From positions 50,535 through 98,135 of the forward strand of contig PKXJ01000026.1 of NCBI GenBank assembly GCA_003132305.1: DNA of 47,601 nt, in the 5' to 3' direction. A program made the translations under genes and the position numbers. Under the pieces are notes generated by a model. The model had not been told where the DNA came from, ran no database searches, and worked only from the letters and a program-made list of their open reading frames with translations. The DNA is from Acidimicrobiaceae bacterium (GTDB lineage Bacteria > Actinomycetota > Acidimicrobiia > Acidimicrobiales > RAAP-2). Positions 1-6,527 of this stretch are shown here, piece by piece (position 1 is the stretch's first letter; each line of letters opens with the position of its first letter).

Positions 1-482
1 GGGTTTTCCTCGGGCTTGACCCATACCGACGAGCAGAGACGTCCGCCCGGCTTGAGCACGCGCGCGAACTCGGCCGTCGCCTTGGCCACGTCGGGGAAGA
101 ACATGTACCCAAAACGCACGGAGACGCTATCGAATGTGGCGTCGTTGAATGGCAGATCATCCGCGCTACACAACCTCGTCTCGATATTGGCGATCCCTTG
201 CGCCCGGGCTCGTCGCGCGACAATGTCCAGCATCTCCGCTACGAGGTCGGTCAGCACGACGCGTCCCTTCGGCAACAGTCTCGCGATGCTCAAACCCGGC
301 TCACCCGTGCCTGCGGCAATGTCGAGATGCTGATGATCTTCAGCGATGTTGAGACGTTCGATAATCGCTGCGCCGACCGGGCCCAGCTGATCCATGATGA
401 CTGAGTCCCACTTCTCCCAGCCGACAGAGAGCCCGGCCCACGCCGCTCGCTGATCGTCTCGGATCTCATCGGCGCTCGGCAT
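1..482 (-). CDS. Class I SAM-dependent methyltransferase (UbiE/MenG-like), cut by the left window edge
   Basis: Reading the minus strand from ATG at 482 gives an open frame to the window edge with no stop, so only the first 160 or so residues are present. The SAM-binding glycine-rich motif reads LDIAAGTGEPGLSIARLLP, followed by the acidic strand end VVLTDL, a SADDLPF motif and the late motif RVLKPGGRL. This order is standard for UbiE-type methyltransferases. A strong ribosome binding site, GGGAGGG, lies at 486-492 just upstream of the start. The substrate cannot be told. It is the only minus-strand gene in the first 5 kb and is divergent from the hairpin-punctuated block to its right. Confidence 0.8.
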   Translation of the reverse strand, partial: MPSADEIRDDQRAAWAGLSVGWEKWDSVIMDQLGPVGAAIIERLNIAEDHQHLDIAAGTGEPGLSIARLLPKGRVVLTDLVAEMLDIVARRARAQGIANIETRLCSADDLPFNDATFDSVSVRFGYMFFPDVAKATAEFARVLKPGGRLCSSVWVKPEEN

Positions 483-913
483 CGGCCCTCCCGCTATCGA
501 TGCACGCACCGAACACGTAGGCACTCCTTGGCGGGTGTGCATAATGCCCGCTCTGGCGCGCGTGCGTTAGAACGACCTGTCCATCTACGCATTCTTGCAG
601 CTGGCGGTGACACCGCCGGCCTCCAAAGTTCGGAAATAGTCATGCAATCGGGAGTCTGGCAAGATTCAGAGTGAGGTCCTGGACGAAGAGCCACAACCCG
701 AGAATCTGGCGCTCGAACCTCGTGGTGTCGGAGACCCGACGTAACAGCCACCATCCACTGGCGACTGGCGCCGCCTTTGACTTGATAGGCGTTTTAGGCC
801 CGTCACAGTAAAACCTCCTCGAAGCAATCGCGACCTTCCAACCTAGGTGCGAATGAGGATCGATTCCGGACCGGGACTTGACTTTGGTACCTTTGTCTGG
901 CAAAGTAGTTTGC
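483..913. other. Intergenic region without a convincing gene; holds hairpin element 1
   Basis: About 430 bases separate the divergent methyltransferase and membrane-protein genes. Short frames exist on the minus strand but lack ribosome binding sites and run straight through the conserved hairpin at 723-747, so I do not call them. A small inverted repeat, CTTTG-TCTGG-CAAAG at 891-905, sits just before the ATG at 914. It could be an operator for the winged-helix regulator encoded next, but that is only a guess. Confidence 0.5.
723..747 (+). repeat. Conserved hairpin element, copy 1
   Basis: This copy carries GTCGG (727-731), loop AGAC (732-735) and CCGAC (736-740), then GTAACAG. The stem continues outward with G-T wobbles and one mismatch. 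The first 18 bases (723-740) are identical to copy 3 at 2803-2820 except that GTG here precedes where copy 3 has GTT further out. It lies upstream of the first gene block rather than after a gene on the same strand. Confidence 0.7.
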
Positions 914-1699
914 ATGACAGACACTAGTGAGCAAGTTGTAGATGTCCTGGAGTACGCGAATCAGTTGCGCAGTCGAACCCGAACTGCGCGCGACGGCAGT
1001 TGGTTCGCCCTCGTCGTCTTTGGTCTCGTCGTCTTGGTGGCGACAATGTTTTACGACTCTCCCTATTCACCGGCGAACGTGTCGAGATGTCGTTCAACCA
1101 TCAATGGCTTGGTCTGCCCGGGTCTGACGTCCTCAAAGGGAGTGTTCGGCAGTGGGCTTGGCTCACCGGCGGGAACCATTCTCAACGTGAGCCCGTGGGC
1201 GACGACCTACTGGGTGATCAGCATCTTCGTGGGAATCTGCGCAGTTGTCGCCTTCTACTGGCTGCGTTCACGATCGTCAGGAGTCGCTGGGCGGATCTGG
1301 CCTTTTGCGACCGTTGGCGTTGCGGTCCTGGCGCTCGCCGTGGTGAGTCGGGGATGGCAGACGCTCCACATCCCCGGGGACTTTTGGATACGAGGAATGC
1401 AGGCGCTCTTGGTAATAGCTGTCGGACTGGTGGCGCTGGCCATCATCGAACGAAGTTGGCCGTTTTTACTCTTCGTCGCGGGTTTCTTTGGTCTCGCATT
1501 GTTGTCGTGTCTCTACAACGTGAGCAATCTTTTCTTGCGCTTCGGAATCGGTGCGACGTGGAACGGAAAAGATCAAGATTTGCCGAACCTGATCTTGCCG
1601 GGGGTATATCTACTCGTCGGTGGCGCGGCGTTCTACCTCTTTCGACGCACGGGAATTGCGTTCTACATTGCTCGTCGGAGGATTAGCGATGGCAAGTGA
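914..1699 (+). CDS. Polytopic membrane protein of unknown function, paired with a winged-helix regulator
   Basis: The 261-residue protein has about six hydrophobic segments: WFALVVFGLVVLVA near the N-terminus, TYWVISIFVGICAVVAFYW, FATVGVAVLALAVV, LLVIAVGLVALAII with the adjoining LLFVAGFFGLALLSCL, and LPGVYLLVGGAAFYLF near the C-terminus. No enzymatic motif is visible. An in-frame TTG at 878 would add 12 residues; I prefer the ATG at 914. The last 11 bases overlap the start of the next gene, so the two are co-transcribed. Small membrane proteins are often paired with one-domain winged-helix repressors, which suggests the neighbour controls this gene. I do not recognise the family. Confidence 0.75.
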   Translation: MTDTSEQVVDVLEYANQLRSRTRTARDGSWFALVVFGLVVLVATMFYDSPYSPANVSRCRSTINGLVCPGLTSSKGVFGSGLGSPAGTILNVSPWATTYWVISIFVGICAVVAFYWLRSRSSGVAGRIWPFATVGVAVLALAVVSRGWQTLHIPGDFWIRGMQALLVIAVGLVALAIIERSWPFLLFVAGFFGLALLSCLYNVSNLFLRFGIGATWNGKDQDLPNLILPGVYLLVGGAAFYLFRRTGIAFYIARRRISDGK

Positions 1700-2069
1700 G
1701 CAAATTGACCCGGCAACTGGAGACACAAGCCCGACTGTCCGCTTAGACGAGACAGTGCATCAACGAGCTCGCCTTGGCATATTGACCATTGCCAACGAAG
1801 CACGCCGAGTTGAGTTTCGGTTTCTTCAAGAGACAATGGGGCTAACCGCTGGCAACCTTTCCCAGCACATCAGGGTTTTGGAAGAGGCCGGTTTCGTGAA
1901 GGTTGAGAAGGGGTTGGAAGGCCGTCGCCCTCGTACATGGGTGGCAATAACACGAGATGGTAAAGCCGCGCTTCGTGAGGAGATAGCCGCATTGAAGGTG
2001 TTGGTGGATCGGTTTGAAGGAACTTTCGGATCCCGCACGAAGTCGAACGGCGCTTCGCTCAAAGATTGA
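1689..2069 (+). CDS. Winged-helix transcriptional regulator (PF13601-like)
   Basis: This small 126-residue protein is one winged-helix domain after a polar N-terminal tail of about 20 residues. The pattern RLGILTIANEARRVEFRFL, then LTAGNLSQHIRVLEEAG, then VEKGLEGRRPRTWVAITRDG is the hallmark of the PF13601 winged-helix group: recognition helix NLSQHIRVLE and basic wing GRRPRTW. The start is ATG 1689, supported by GGAGG at 1677-1681. The gene overlaps the membrane protein upstream by 11 bases. It probably represses its own operon in response to an unknown signal. The C-terminal tail is probably disordered. Confidence 0.85.
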   Translation: MASEQIDPATGDTSPTVRLDETVHQRARLGILTIANEARRVEFRFLQETMGLTAGNLSQHIRVLEEAGFVKVEKGLEGRRPRTWVAITRDGKAALREEIAALKVLVDRFEGTFGSRTKSNGASLKD

Positions 2070-2124
2070 TAGGCAAATGTCACTTATCCAAACTCACTTC
2101 CGGTTGGAGAGTTACGTTGAGCGT

Positions 2125-2169
2125 AGAGTCCAAAGGACTCTGGTGTCGGAGAGCCGACCGCAACAATCC
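2125..2169 (+). repeat. Conserved hairpin element, copy 2, preceded by a second hairpin
   Basis: The conserved part (2141-2169) has GTCGG (2145-2149), loop AGAG (2150-2153), CCGAC (2154-2158), then CGCAACAATCC. The tail AACAATC is shared with copy 3, and the following CGACTGGCGC also occurs after copy 1. Immediately upstream is a perfect 7-bp hairpin, AGAGTCC-AAA-GGACTCT (2125-2141). The pair lies about 55-75 bases after the regulator stop codon. It may act as a terminator, though no T-run follows. Confidence 0.7.
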
Positions 2170-2274
2170 GACTGGCGCGTAATGCCATGGAAATGCGGAG
2201 GAACTGGACCGCGCACCGTTTGACAAATGGATTGCCGAGGGCAATTGAGGTCGGGGCCGTGGGAGAATTCAACT

Positions 2275-2694
2275 ATGAACTACCCGATCAAGCATTCTCA
2301 GTCATTTTTGCGTTCGAATCGTACATTGAAGTTAGTCACTCCTCTTGTACTGATTGTTGCCATGGCTTTGTTTCCAGCTCAGTCGAGTTTTGCCAAAGGC
2401 GCGACAACAAAGGTCAGCATAATTACGGGCACGGTGGAAGAATGTGGCGGCCCCACACACCGCATAGCAAGAACCTTCATTGTCACCCTGCACGTGCGCC
2501 CCTCGGGTCGAGTGATTGCTGAGTACATAATCAAACCAAGTGCAGGCTTAGGCTTGTACGCGTTCAGAGTGGATCCAGGCACCTATTACCTAACCACCAA
2601 TGAAAAGACGTCGCCCCCGCGGCAAGGGACCATCACAATTCTCTCTTCGTCAAGCGAAATCACATTGGCGCCGATAGCTACGACTTGCCAATAG
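2275..2694 (+). CDS. Small secreted protein of unknown function
   Basis: The 139-residue product has a clear export signal: a basic N-terminus (about residues 1-19), a hydrophobic core LVTPLVLIVAMALF, and a likely cleavage site after SSFA. The mature part is a small beta-rich domain. Its GTVEECGGP opening and the stretch VDPGTYYLTT resemble carboxypeptidase-regulatory or prealbumin-like folds, but I cannot assign a family. Two cysteines, one near the mature N-terminus and one at the extreme C-terminus (TTCQ), could form a disulfide. The start ATG 2275 is backed by GGGAGAA. Codon use is visibly AT-richer than in the core genes. It stands alone between hairpin copies 2 and 3. Confidence 0.7.
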   Translation: MNYPIKHSQSFLRSNRTLKLVTPLVLIVAMALFPAQSSFAKGATTKVSIITGTVEECGGPTHRIARTFIVTLHVRPSGRVIAEYIIKPSAGLGLYAFRVDPGTYYLTTNEKTSPPRQGTITILSSSSEITLAPIATTCQ

Positions 2695-2796
2695 TTCGGG
2701 CACGGGGTGCGCTCCCTCTATCACAGCACCCGCAAACTGCTGCTCCAAGATTTGCCGATACTGAACGAAGCAAATAAACGATTCTTAGGCACTCGG

Positions 2797-2832
2797 AGAT
2801 TGTTGGTGTCGGAGACCCGACGTCAACAATCT
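2797..2832 (+). repeat. Conserved hairpin element, copy 3 (longest, 16-bp stem)
   Basis: The left arm 2797-2812 and right arm 2817-2832 pair over 16 positions, including two G-T wobbles, around the tetraloop AGAC (2813-2816). The arms begin AGATTGTTG and end CAACAATCT. The core GTCGG-AGAC-CCGAC is identical to copy 1. It lies about 100 bases after the stop of the secreted-protein gene. The bases after it are CTAATGGGA, so there is no U-tract of an ordinary intrinsic terminator. Confidence 0.8.
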
Positions 2833-3071
2833 AATGGGACCCGACAATGGACCTGATGGTTCCGGCGCGACAGCCGTAGGCGTCAGCAGGCCCTGTCGCC
2901 TATTTGGCCCTTCGGACTTCCTGCTCGGAAATGGTGTGACCCACGCTAGGAAGGCGACATTGGCGATATGTCGCGGGTCCTTAGTCTCATTCAATGAGAT
3001 CGCCTTGGCCCGCACCACCGGCCGACCGAAGCTCCCCGACGTCGACTGGCCAAAGCGTGTACATTTCGAGC

Positions 3072-3899
3072 ATGCCAATGTACCTGGATCGCCACGATAT
3101 TATGGGGATTACGGCTCAGCAATTGGCCGATGCTCACATCCAGGACCTCGCGGCACAAGAGAAACACTGCGTCCAGTACCACACATATTGGTTTGACGAG
3201 GAGAAGGGTTCAGTCTTCTGCCTAGCCGAAGGACCCAGCAAGGAGGCCATCGCAGCGGTACACGGTGAGGCGCATGGTCAGCTGGCTAGCTGGATCCTGG
3301 AAATTGATCAGACCTTGCCGCTCAACTCATACTTCGGATCGTTGCCCTCGCACCCCCCGGGCGCGCCGTACAGGGAGTCGGCAATGAGAGTGATTGCGTT
3401 CACTGACATGTGCGGCTCAGTCACGCAAACGCAAGAACTTGGCGACGAGGGCTACATCTTGCTGCTAGAGATCCACGATGACATTGTTCGAACGCAATTG
3501 ATCGAGCACAACGGTCGCGAAATCAAACACACTGGTGACGGCATCATGGCCGCCTTCAACTCGGCGGTGTCCGCAGTCTTATTTGCGGCGAGTGTCCAGC
3601 AGCTCGTCCTTTCACACAACGAGACCGCAGACCACCAATTCTGTCTACGAATCGGAATGACTGTGGGAGAACCAGTCACGAACGGTCGCAGCGACCTGTT
3701 TGGAGCCACCGTCCAGATCGCTGCCCGGTTGTGTGCAGTTGCAGGTCCTAGCGAGATTCTCGTCTCGAACACTCTTCACGATTTCTGCATGGGAAAGTCA
3801 ATCCCGTTCGAGGACCGTGGCGCCGTGAGACTCAGGGGAATTAAAGAGCCTATGCAGACGTTCTTGGTGCAGTGGCACGTGATACCGCAATCTGAGTAG
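3072..3899 (+). CDS. DUF4242 domain fused to class III adenylate/guanylate cyclase
   Basis: The 275-residue protein has two parts. Residues 1-80 match the DUF4242 pattern: MPMYLDRHD, then AHIQDLAAQ, then YWFDEEKGSVFCLAEGP. Residues 106-275 form a class III nucleotide cyclase domain, with metal-binding Asp112 in FTDMCGSV and Asp156 in HTGDGIMAAF. Lys152 and the VQIAARLCAVAGPSEILVS block follow the family pattern. It probably makes cAMP in the cytoplasm in response to a ligand or metal sensed by the N-terminal domain; the sensing role is inference. An in-frame ATG at 2994 would add 26 residues of unlikely composition, so I start at 3072. The neighbours give no clue to the target pathway. Confidence 0.85.
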   Translation: MPMYLDRHDIMGITAQQLADAHIQDLAAQEKHCVQYHTYWFDEEKGSVFCLAEGPSKEAIAAVHGEAHGQLASWILEIDQTLPLNSYFGSLPSHPPGAPYRESAMRVIAFTDMCGSVTQTQELGDEGYILLLEIHDDIVRTQLIEHNGREIKHTGDGIMAAFNSAVSAVLFAASVQQLVLSHNETADHQFCLRIGMTVGEPVTNGRSDLFGATVQIAARLCAVAGPSEILVSNTLHDFCMGKSIPFEDRGAVRLRGIKEPMQTFLVQWHVIPQSE

Positions 3900-3909
3900 T
3901 TAGCGCGCC

Positions 3910-3932
3910 GCGTCGAGGACTCGACGCAACAG
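3910..3932 (+). repeat. Conserved hairpin element, copy 4 (compensatory base change)
   Basis: The stem is GCGTCGA (3910-3916) and TCGACGC (3921-3927), the loop is GGAC (3917-3920), and the tail is AACAG (3928-3932). Relative to copies 1-3, the loop-closing G-C pair has become A-T with both arms changed. That preserves pairing and argues that the structure is selected. It starts 10 bases after the cyclase stop codon. Confidence 0.65.
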
Positions 3933-4027
3933 ATCTGCAACCTTGCATTGGAGGCTTGACTTCGCATGGAAAGAAAGGCGAACGATTGCTTAGCCGGGGT
4001 TTCAACTCCTGAAAGTACTCTTAGCGG

Positions 4028-4870
4028 ATGGAACCACGACTCGAAGCCAACCTCGTCAACTGGAACAGTCGCGTCAGGGTTCACGCCGAGTCTCGGTTCT
4101 ACGACGTTGAGGGATGGCTTCGTAACGCACCAGGACCCCAGCAAAGAGAGATCGAGGCGCTGGGCAACCTAGAGGGAAGGACTCTCGTGCACCTGCAGTG
4201 CCATTTCGGGATGGACACACTGCGCTGGGCCAGAGCCGGGGCCACCGTCACCGGTCTCGACTTCTCGCCAGCGGCCATTGACGAAGCCACTTCACTCGCT
4301 AAGCGCGCCGGGCTCTCGGAACATGCATCCTTCGTCTGCGCCAATGTCTACGACGCGCCTCAAGCACTCTCGGGTAAACGGTTCGACGTCGTTTACGTCA
4401 GCTTTGGTTCGCTTTGCTGGCTGCCGGACGTGGTTACGTGGGGTGGGGTCGTGGCGGACCTTCTCGCCCCGGGGGGCAAGTTGTACCTCCACGATGTTCA
4501 TCCGTTTATTTCGTGCTTCGACGACGACGGAGAGCGGGTCATATACGGCTACTTCGAAGAGCCCGATAGTCCGTTCGCCTCCGACAGTACCTTTACTTAC
4601 ACGGACGGCGAGCGACTCAGCGCCACGAGAACCTACGAGTGGAACCACTCGATTGGCGAGATCGTTGCGGCGTTGATGGGGCGTGGTGTCGTGATTGATT
4701 CACTGATCGAACACGACTGGACGCTCTTCCAACAGTTCCCCTGGCTTGCCGAGAATACGTCAGGCCAGTTCGTCGTACCTGAGGGACACCCCCGAATTCC
4801 ACTTTCTTTCACGCTCCTTGCCCACGCACCGAGCAAGGTCAAAGAACCACTCAGCTCATCTGAAGCCTGA
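4028..4870 (+). CDS. Class I SAM-dependent methyltransferase
   Basis: The 280-residue protein has the SAM-binding motif LVHLQCHFGMDTLRWARAG followed by VTGLDFSPAAIDEA (roughly residues 53-88). A motif II-like FDVVYVSFGSLCWLPDV and post-motif LLAPGGKLYLHDVHP come next. The LQCHFGxDTL form and the C-terminal region with TYEWNHSIGEI and a final beta strand are typical of a broad group of small-molecule or tellurite-resistance-like methyltransferases common in actinobacteria and proteobacteria. The substrate is unknown. The start is ATG 4028; no strong ribosome binding site is visible. It is the last gene of the accessory segment, and hairpin copy 5 begins two bases after its stop. Confidence 0.85.
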   Translation: MEPRLEANLVNWNSRVRVHAESRFYDVEGWLRNAPGPQQREIEALGNLEGRTLVHLQCHFGMDTLRWARAGATVTGLDFSPAAIDEATSLAKRAGLSEHASFVCANVYDAPQALSGKRFDVVYVSFGSLCWLPDVVTWGGVVADLLAPGGKLYLHDVHPFISCFDDDGERVIYGYFEEPDSPFASDSTFTYTDGERLSATRTYEWNHSIGEIVAALMGRGVVIDSLIEHDWTLFQQFPWLAENTSGQFVVPEGHPRIPLSFTLLAHAPSKVKEPLSSSEA

Positions 4871-4872
4871 CC

Positions 4873-4897
4873 GGTGTCGGGGACCCGAAGTGAACCC
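4873..4897 (+). repeat. Conserved hairpin element, copy 5 (degenerate)
   Basis: The element reads GGTGTCGG, loop GGAC (4881-4884), then CCGAAG and TGAACCC. The innermost four pairs (TCGG/CCGA) are kept but the basal C of CCGAC has become A, so this copy is weaker. It directly follows the methyltransferase stop codon, as copies 2-4 follow their genes. Confidence 0.55.
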
Positions 4898-5234
4898 TCA
4901 CGCTCAGCCCGCTCAGTTCAGAGACCGTGAAGCGACGTCTTTGCTAAACCCGGGTGGTGCTTGATGAGTTGATTGATTGACCCGACGCCGAAGTACGGGG
5001 AGAGATCGATCGTTCTTCGTCCAAAGGCGATCTTGGGGCGGATTTGCGGGGCTTCGTTGGGTATGTTTCGCATGGCCGAGATACTCCCTTCGACTTACAG
5101 GGGTGCACGTGCGAGACCCACCAACGGGGTCTGCAATTGAGCCCAAATGGGTCCGAACTGGGTCCTCTCAACTCATTTGTGGGTCTGTCTCTTTTGGAAA
5201 GGTCACGCGACCAGTACTTATGGTTACGCCTTTT
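4898..5234. other. Intergenic stretch without a recognised gene
   Basis: No frame here has a ribosome binding site together with plausible composition. A perfect 6-bp hairpin, AGACCC-7 nt-GGGTCT, occurs near 5113-5131. No tRNA cloverleaf could be drawn that would mark an attachment site. The stretch ends where recognisable acyl-CoA dehydrogenase sequence begins, so the junction between accessory and core DNA should lie here. Confidence 0.4.
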
Positions 5235-5318
5235 GGGACCTACTCGATCTTTGAGGGCACGAGGGAGATTCAGCGTCTCATCATCGCGCGGTCGATCTCG
5301 GGCGTGCAGATTCGCTAG
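5235..5318 (+). pseudogene. C-terminal remnant of an acyl-CoA dehydrogenase
   Basis: The frame ending with TAG at 5316-5318 reads GTYSIFEGTREIQRLIIARS and then ISGVQIR. IFEGTxEIQRxxIAR is the diagnostic C-terminal signature of acyl-CoA dehydrogenases, which contacts FAD and closes the active site. Directly upstream one expects the conserved ERxYRDAKI segment, but the sequence there (about 5200-5234) does not encode it in any frame. The gene has therefore lost everything but about 27 codons. The remnant ends 20 bases before the phosphatase gene, as an operon neighbour would. I read it as the scar left when the accessory segment replaced or displaced the rest of the gene. Confidence 0.75.
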
Positions 5319-5338
5319 CGACTCGTTAGCGTACGGCG

Positions 5339-5881
5339 ATGGTCTCGTCCCTCAAGCTGGTGACGCTCTGCACGGGCAACGTCGCGCGGTCGGTGATGTT
5401 GGGCTACATGTTGACGAGCCTCGCCACCTCGAACGGGTTCGACTGGAAAGTTCGAACGGCCGGCACGCACGTCGTGGAGGGCAGTGCGGTGAGCGCGCGC
5501 ACGAGAGACGCGCTGCTGACGCTCGACGATCTCGGCGAACACCACTACAGCGGTCATCGAAGTCATCAACTGACCAGTGACGACGTGGCCTGGGCGGACG
5601 CGATCTTGACGAGCGAAGCCGGTCACGTCTACTTCGTTCGATCGAACTTTCCCGAAGCCACGTCCAAAACCGCGATGCTTCAACAGTTTGTCCGCGAAGC
5701 GCCGCTCGACGTTCTCTTTGACGACCAGTTTCGCCACGTCGCGTCGCTCGAACCCTCGCCTCTCTTCGACGTTGACGATCCCGCCGGGGGAGATCAGGGC
5801 GTCTACAACGCGTGCGCGTTGAAACTATGGGAGATGGCGCAGGTTTTTTCGACGATCGTGAGCGACGAAGAGACCGGTTAG
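5339..5881 (+). CDS. Low-molecular-weight protein tyrosine phosphatase / arsenate reductase-fold protein
   Basis: The protein is 180 residues. The N-terminal P-loop VTLCTGNVARSVM contains the CX5R signature (Cys, TGNVA, Arg, Ser). A late DDPAGG segment supplies the general-acid Asp-Pro of the LMW-PTP fold. It probably dephosphorylates phosphotyrosine proteins or related substrates in the cytosol. The middle sequence (LTSEAGHVYFVRSNFPEATSK) is consistent with this superfamily, but whether it acts on protein or arsenate cannot be told. The stop TAG at 5879-5881 overlaps the stop of the convergent TetR gene by four bases (TTAG). Confidence 0.85.
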   Translation: MVSSLKLVTLCTGNVARSVMLGYMLTSLATSNGFDWKVRTAGTHVVEGSAVSARTRDALLTLDDLGEHHYSGHRSHQLTSDDVAWADAILTSEAGHVYFVRSNFPEATSKTAMLQQFVREAPLDVLFDDQFRHVASLEPSPLFDVDDPAGGDQGVYNACALKLWEMAQVFSTIVSDEETG

Positions 5882-6507
5882 TCGAGCTCGACGGAGCGCA
5901 GTCCGCCCCAGGCGAGCGTGGCACTGCGCGCCGCGAGACGCTCCGCCACACCCGATGAAGGCGTGGGCCAGTTCTTACCTTCTTGTTGTATCAACCACGC
6001 CGTCGCGGCGCCTTCGGCGATACCTACAACGCCCGCGGCGAGTTGTCGCCGGTGATCGGGTTTGATGCGAACGGCGATGAGAGGCTCGAGGAACGAGACG
6101 AGACCGAGCTCGATCGCTCGAAGGTCACCCTTCGTCTCGCCTTCGTGAGAGTGAATGAAGAGGATGCGAAAGGCGTCAGTCTCGCTGACCACCATTTCGA
6201 AGTAGACGCGAAAGGCGACTTCGATCTTCGAGCGAGGTGATTCAACTTCAGCGACGGCGTTGCGCAGCGACGTGAGCAGTTTCTCTGCCGTCTGATTCAC
6301 GATCTCGCGATAGAGCTCGGTCTTTGACTCGAAGTACTGATAGAGGATGGGCTTCGTGAAGCCAGCCTCTTTGGCGATGTCGTCCATCGTGGTCGCTTGA
6401 AAACCACGCTCGGCGAAAATCGACCTCGCGACAAGAAGTAGTTGATCGCGTCGCTCGGTGTGGGGAGTGCGCTCGGTCCGGGGAGATCGCTCGTCATTGA
6501 TGACCAT
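5878..6507 (-). CDS. TetR/AcrR-family transcriptional regulator
   Basis: The 209-residue protein has an N-terminal TetR helix-turn-helix: LLLVARSIFAERGFQATTMD, IAKEAGFTKPILYQYFESKTELY (about residues 23-66). The rest is an all-helical ligand and dimerisation domain with a predicted pocket around RVYFEMVVSE and the GVVGIAEGAATAWL helix. The ligand is unknown. I choose ATG 6507 over the adjoining TTG 6510. It may control the neighbouring glycosyltransferase on the same strand or a distant lipid gene, since TetR proteins beside acyl-CoA dehydrogenases often regulate fatty-acid use. That link is inference. Confidence 0.9.
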   Translation of the reverse strand: MVINDERSPRTERTPHTERRDQLLLVARSIFAERGFQATTMDDIAKEAGFTKPILYQYFESKTELYREIVNQTAEKLLTSLRNAVAEVESPRSKIEVAFRVYFEMVVSETDAFRILFIHSHEGETKGDLRAIELGLVSFLEPLIAVRIKPDHRRQLAAGVVGIAEGAATAWLIQQEGKNWPTPSSGVAERLAARSATLAWGGLRSVELD

Positions 6508-6527
6508 CAAGGAAAGCCTAGTTGGCT

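Noticed and set aside
494-924. Short minus-strand frames across hairpin element 1
   Set aside because: No ribosome binding site, and they read through the structured repeat. Conceptual proteins from such repeats are commonly spurious.
723-4897. Classical integron attC sites
   Set aside because: The elements lack the RYYYAAC...GTTRRRY end boxes in the right orientation and are too short. No integrase gene is present in the window.
5044-5230. tRNA or attachment site in the left-arm border
   Set aside because: Short complementary stretches exist (AGACCC/GGGTCT), but no cloverleaf with a T-arm and anticodon arm can be drawn.
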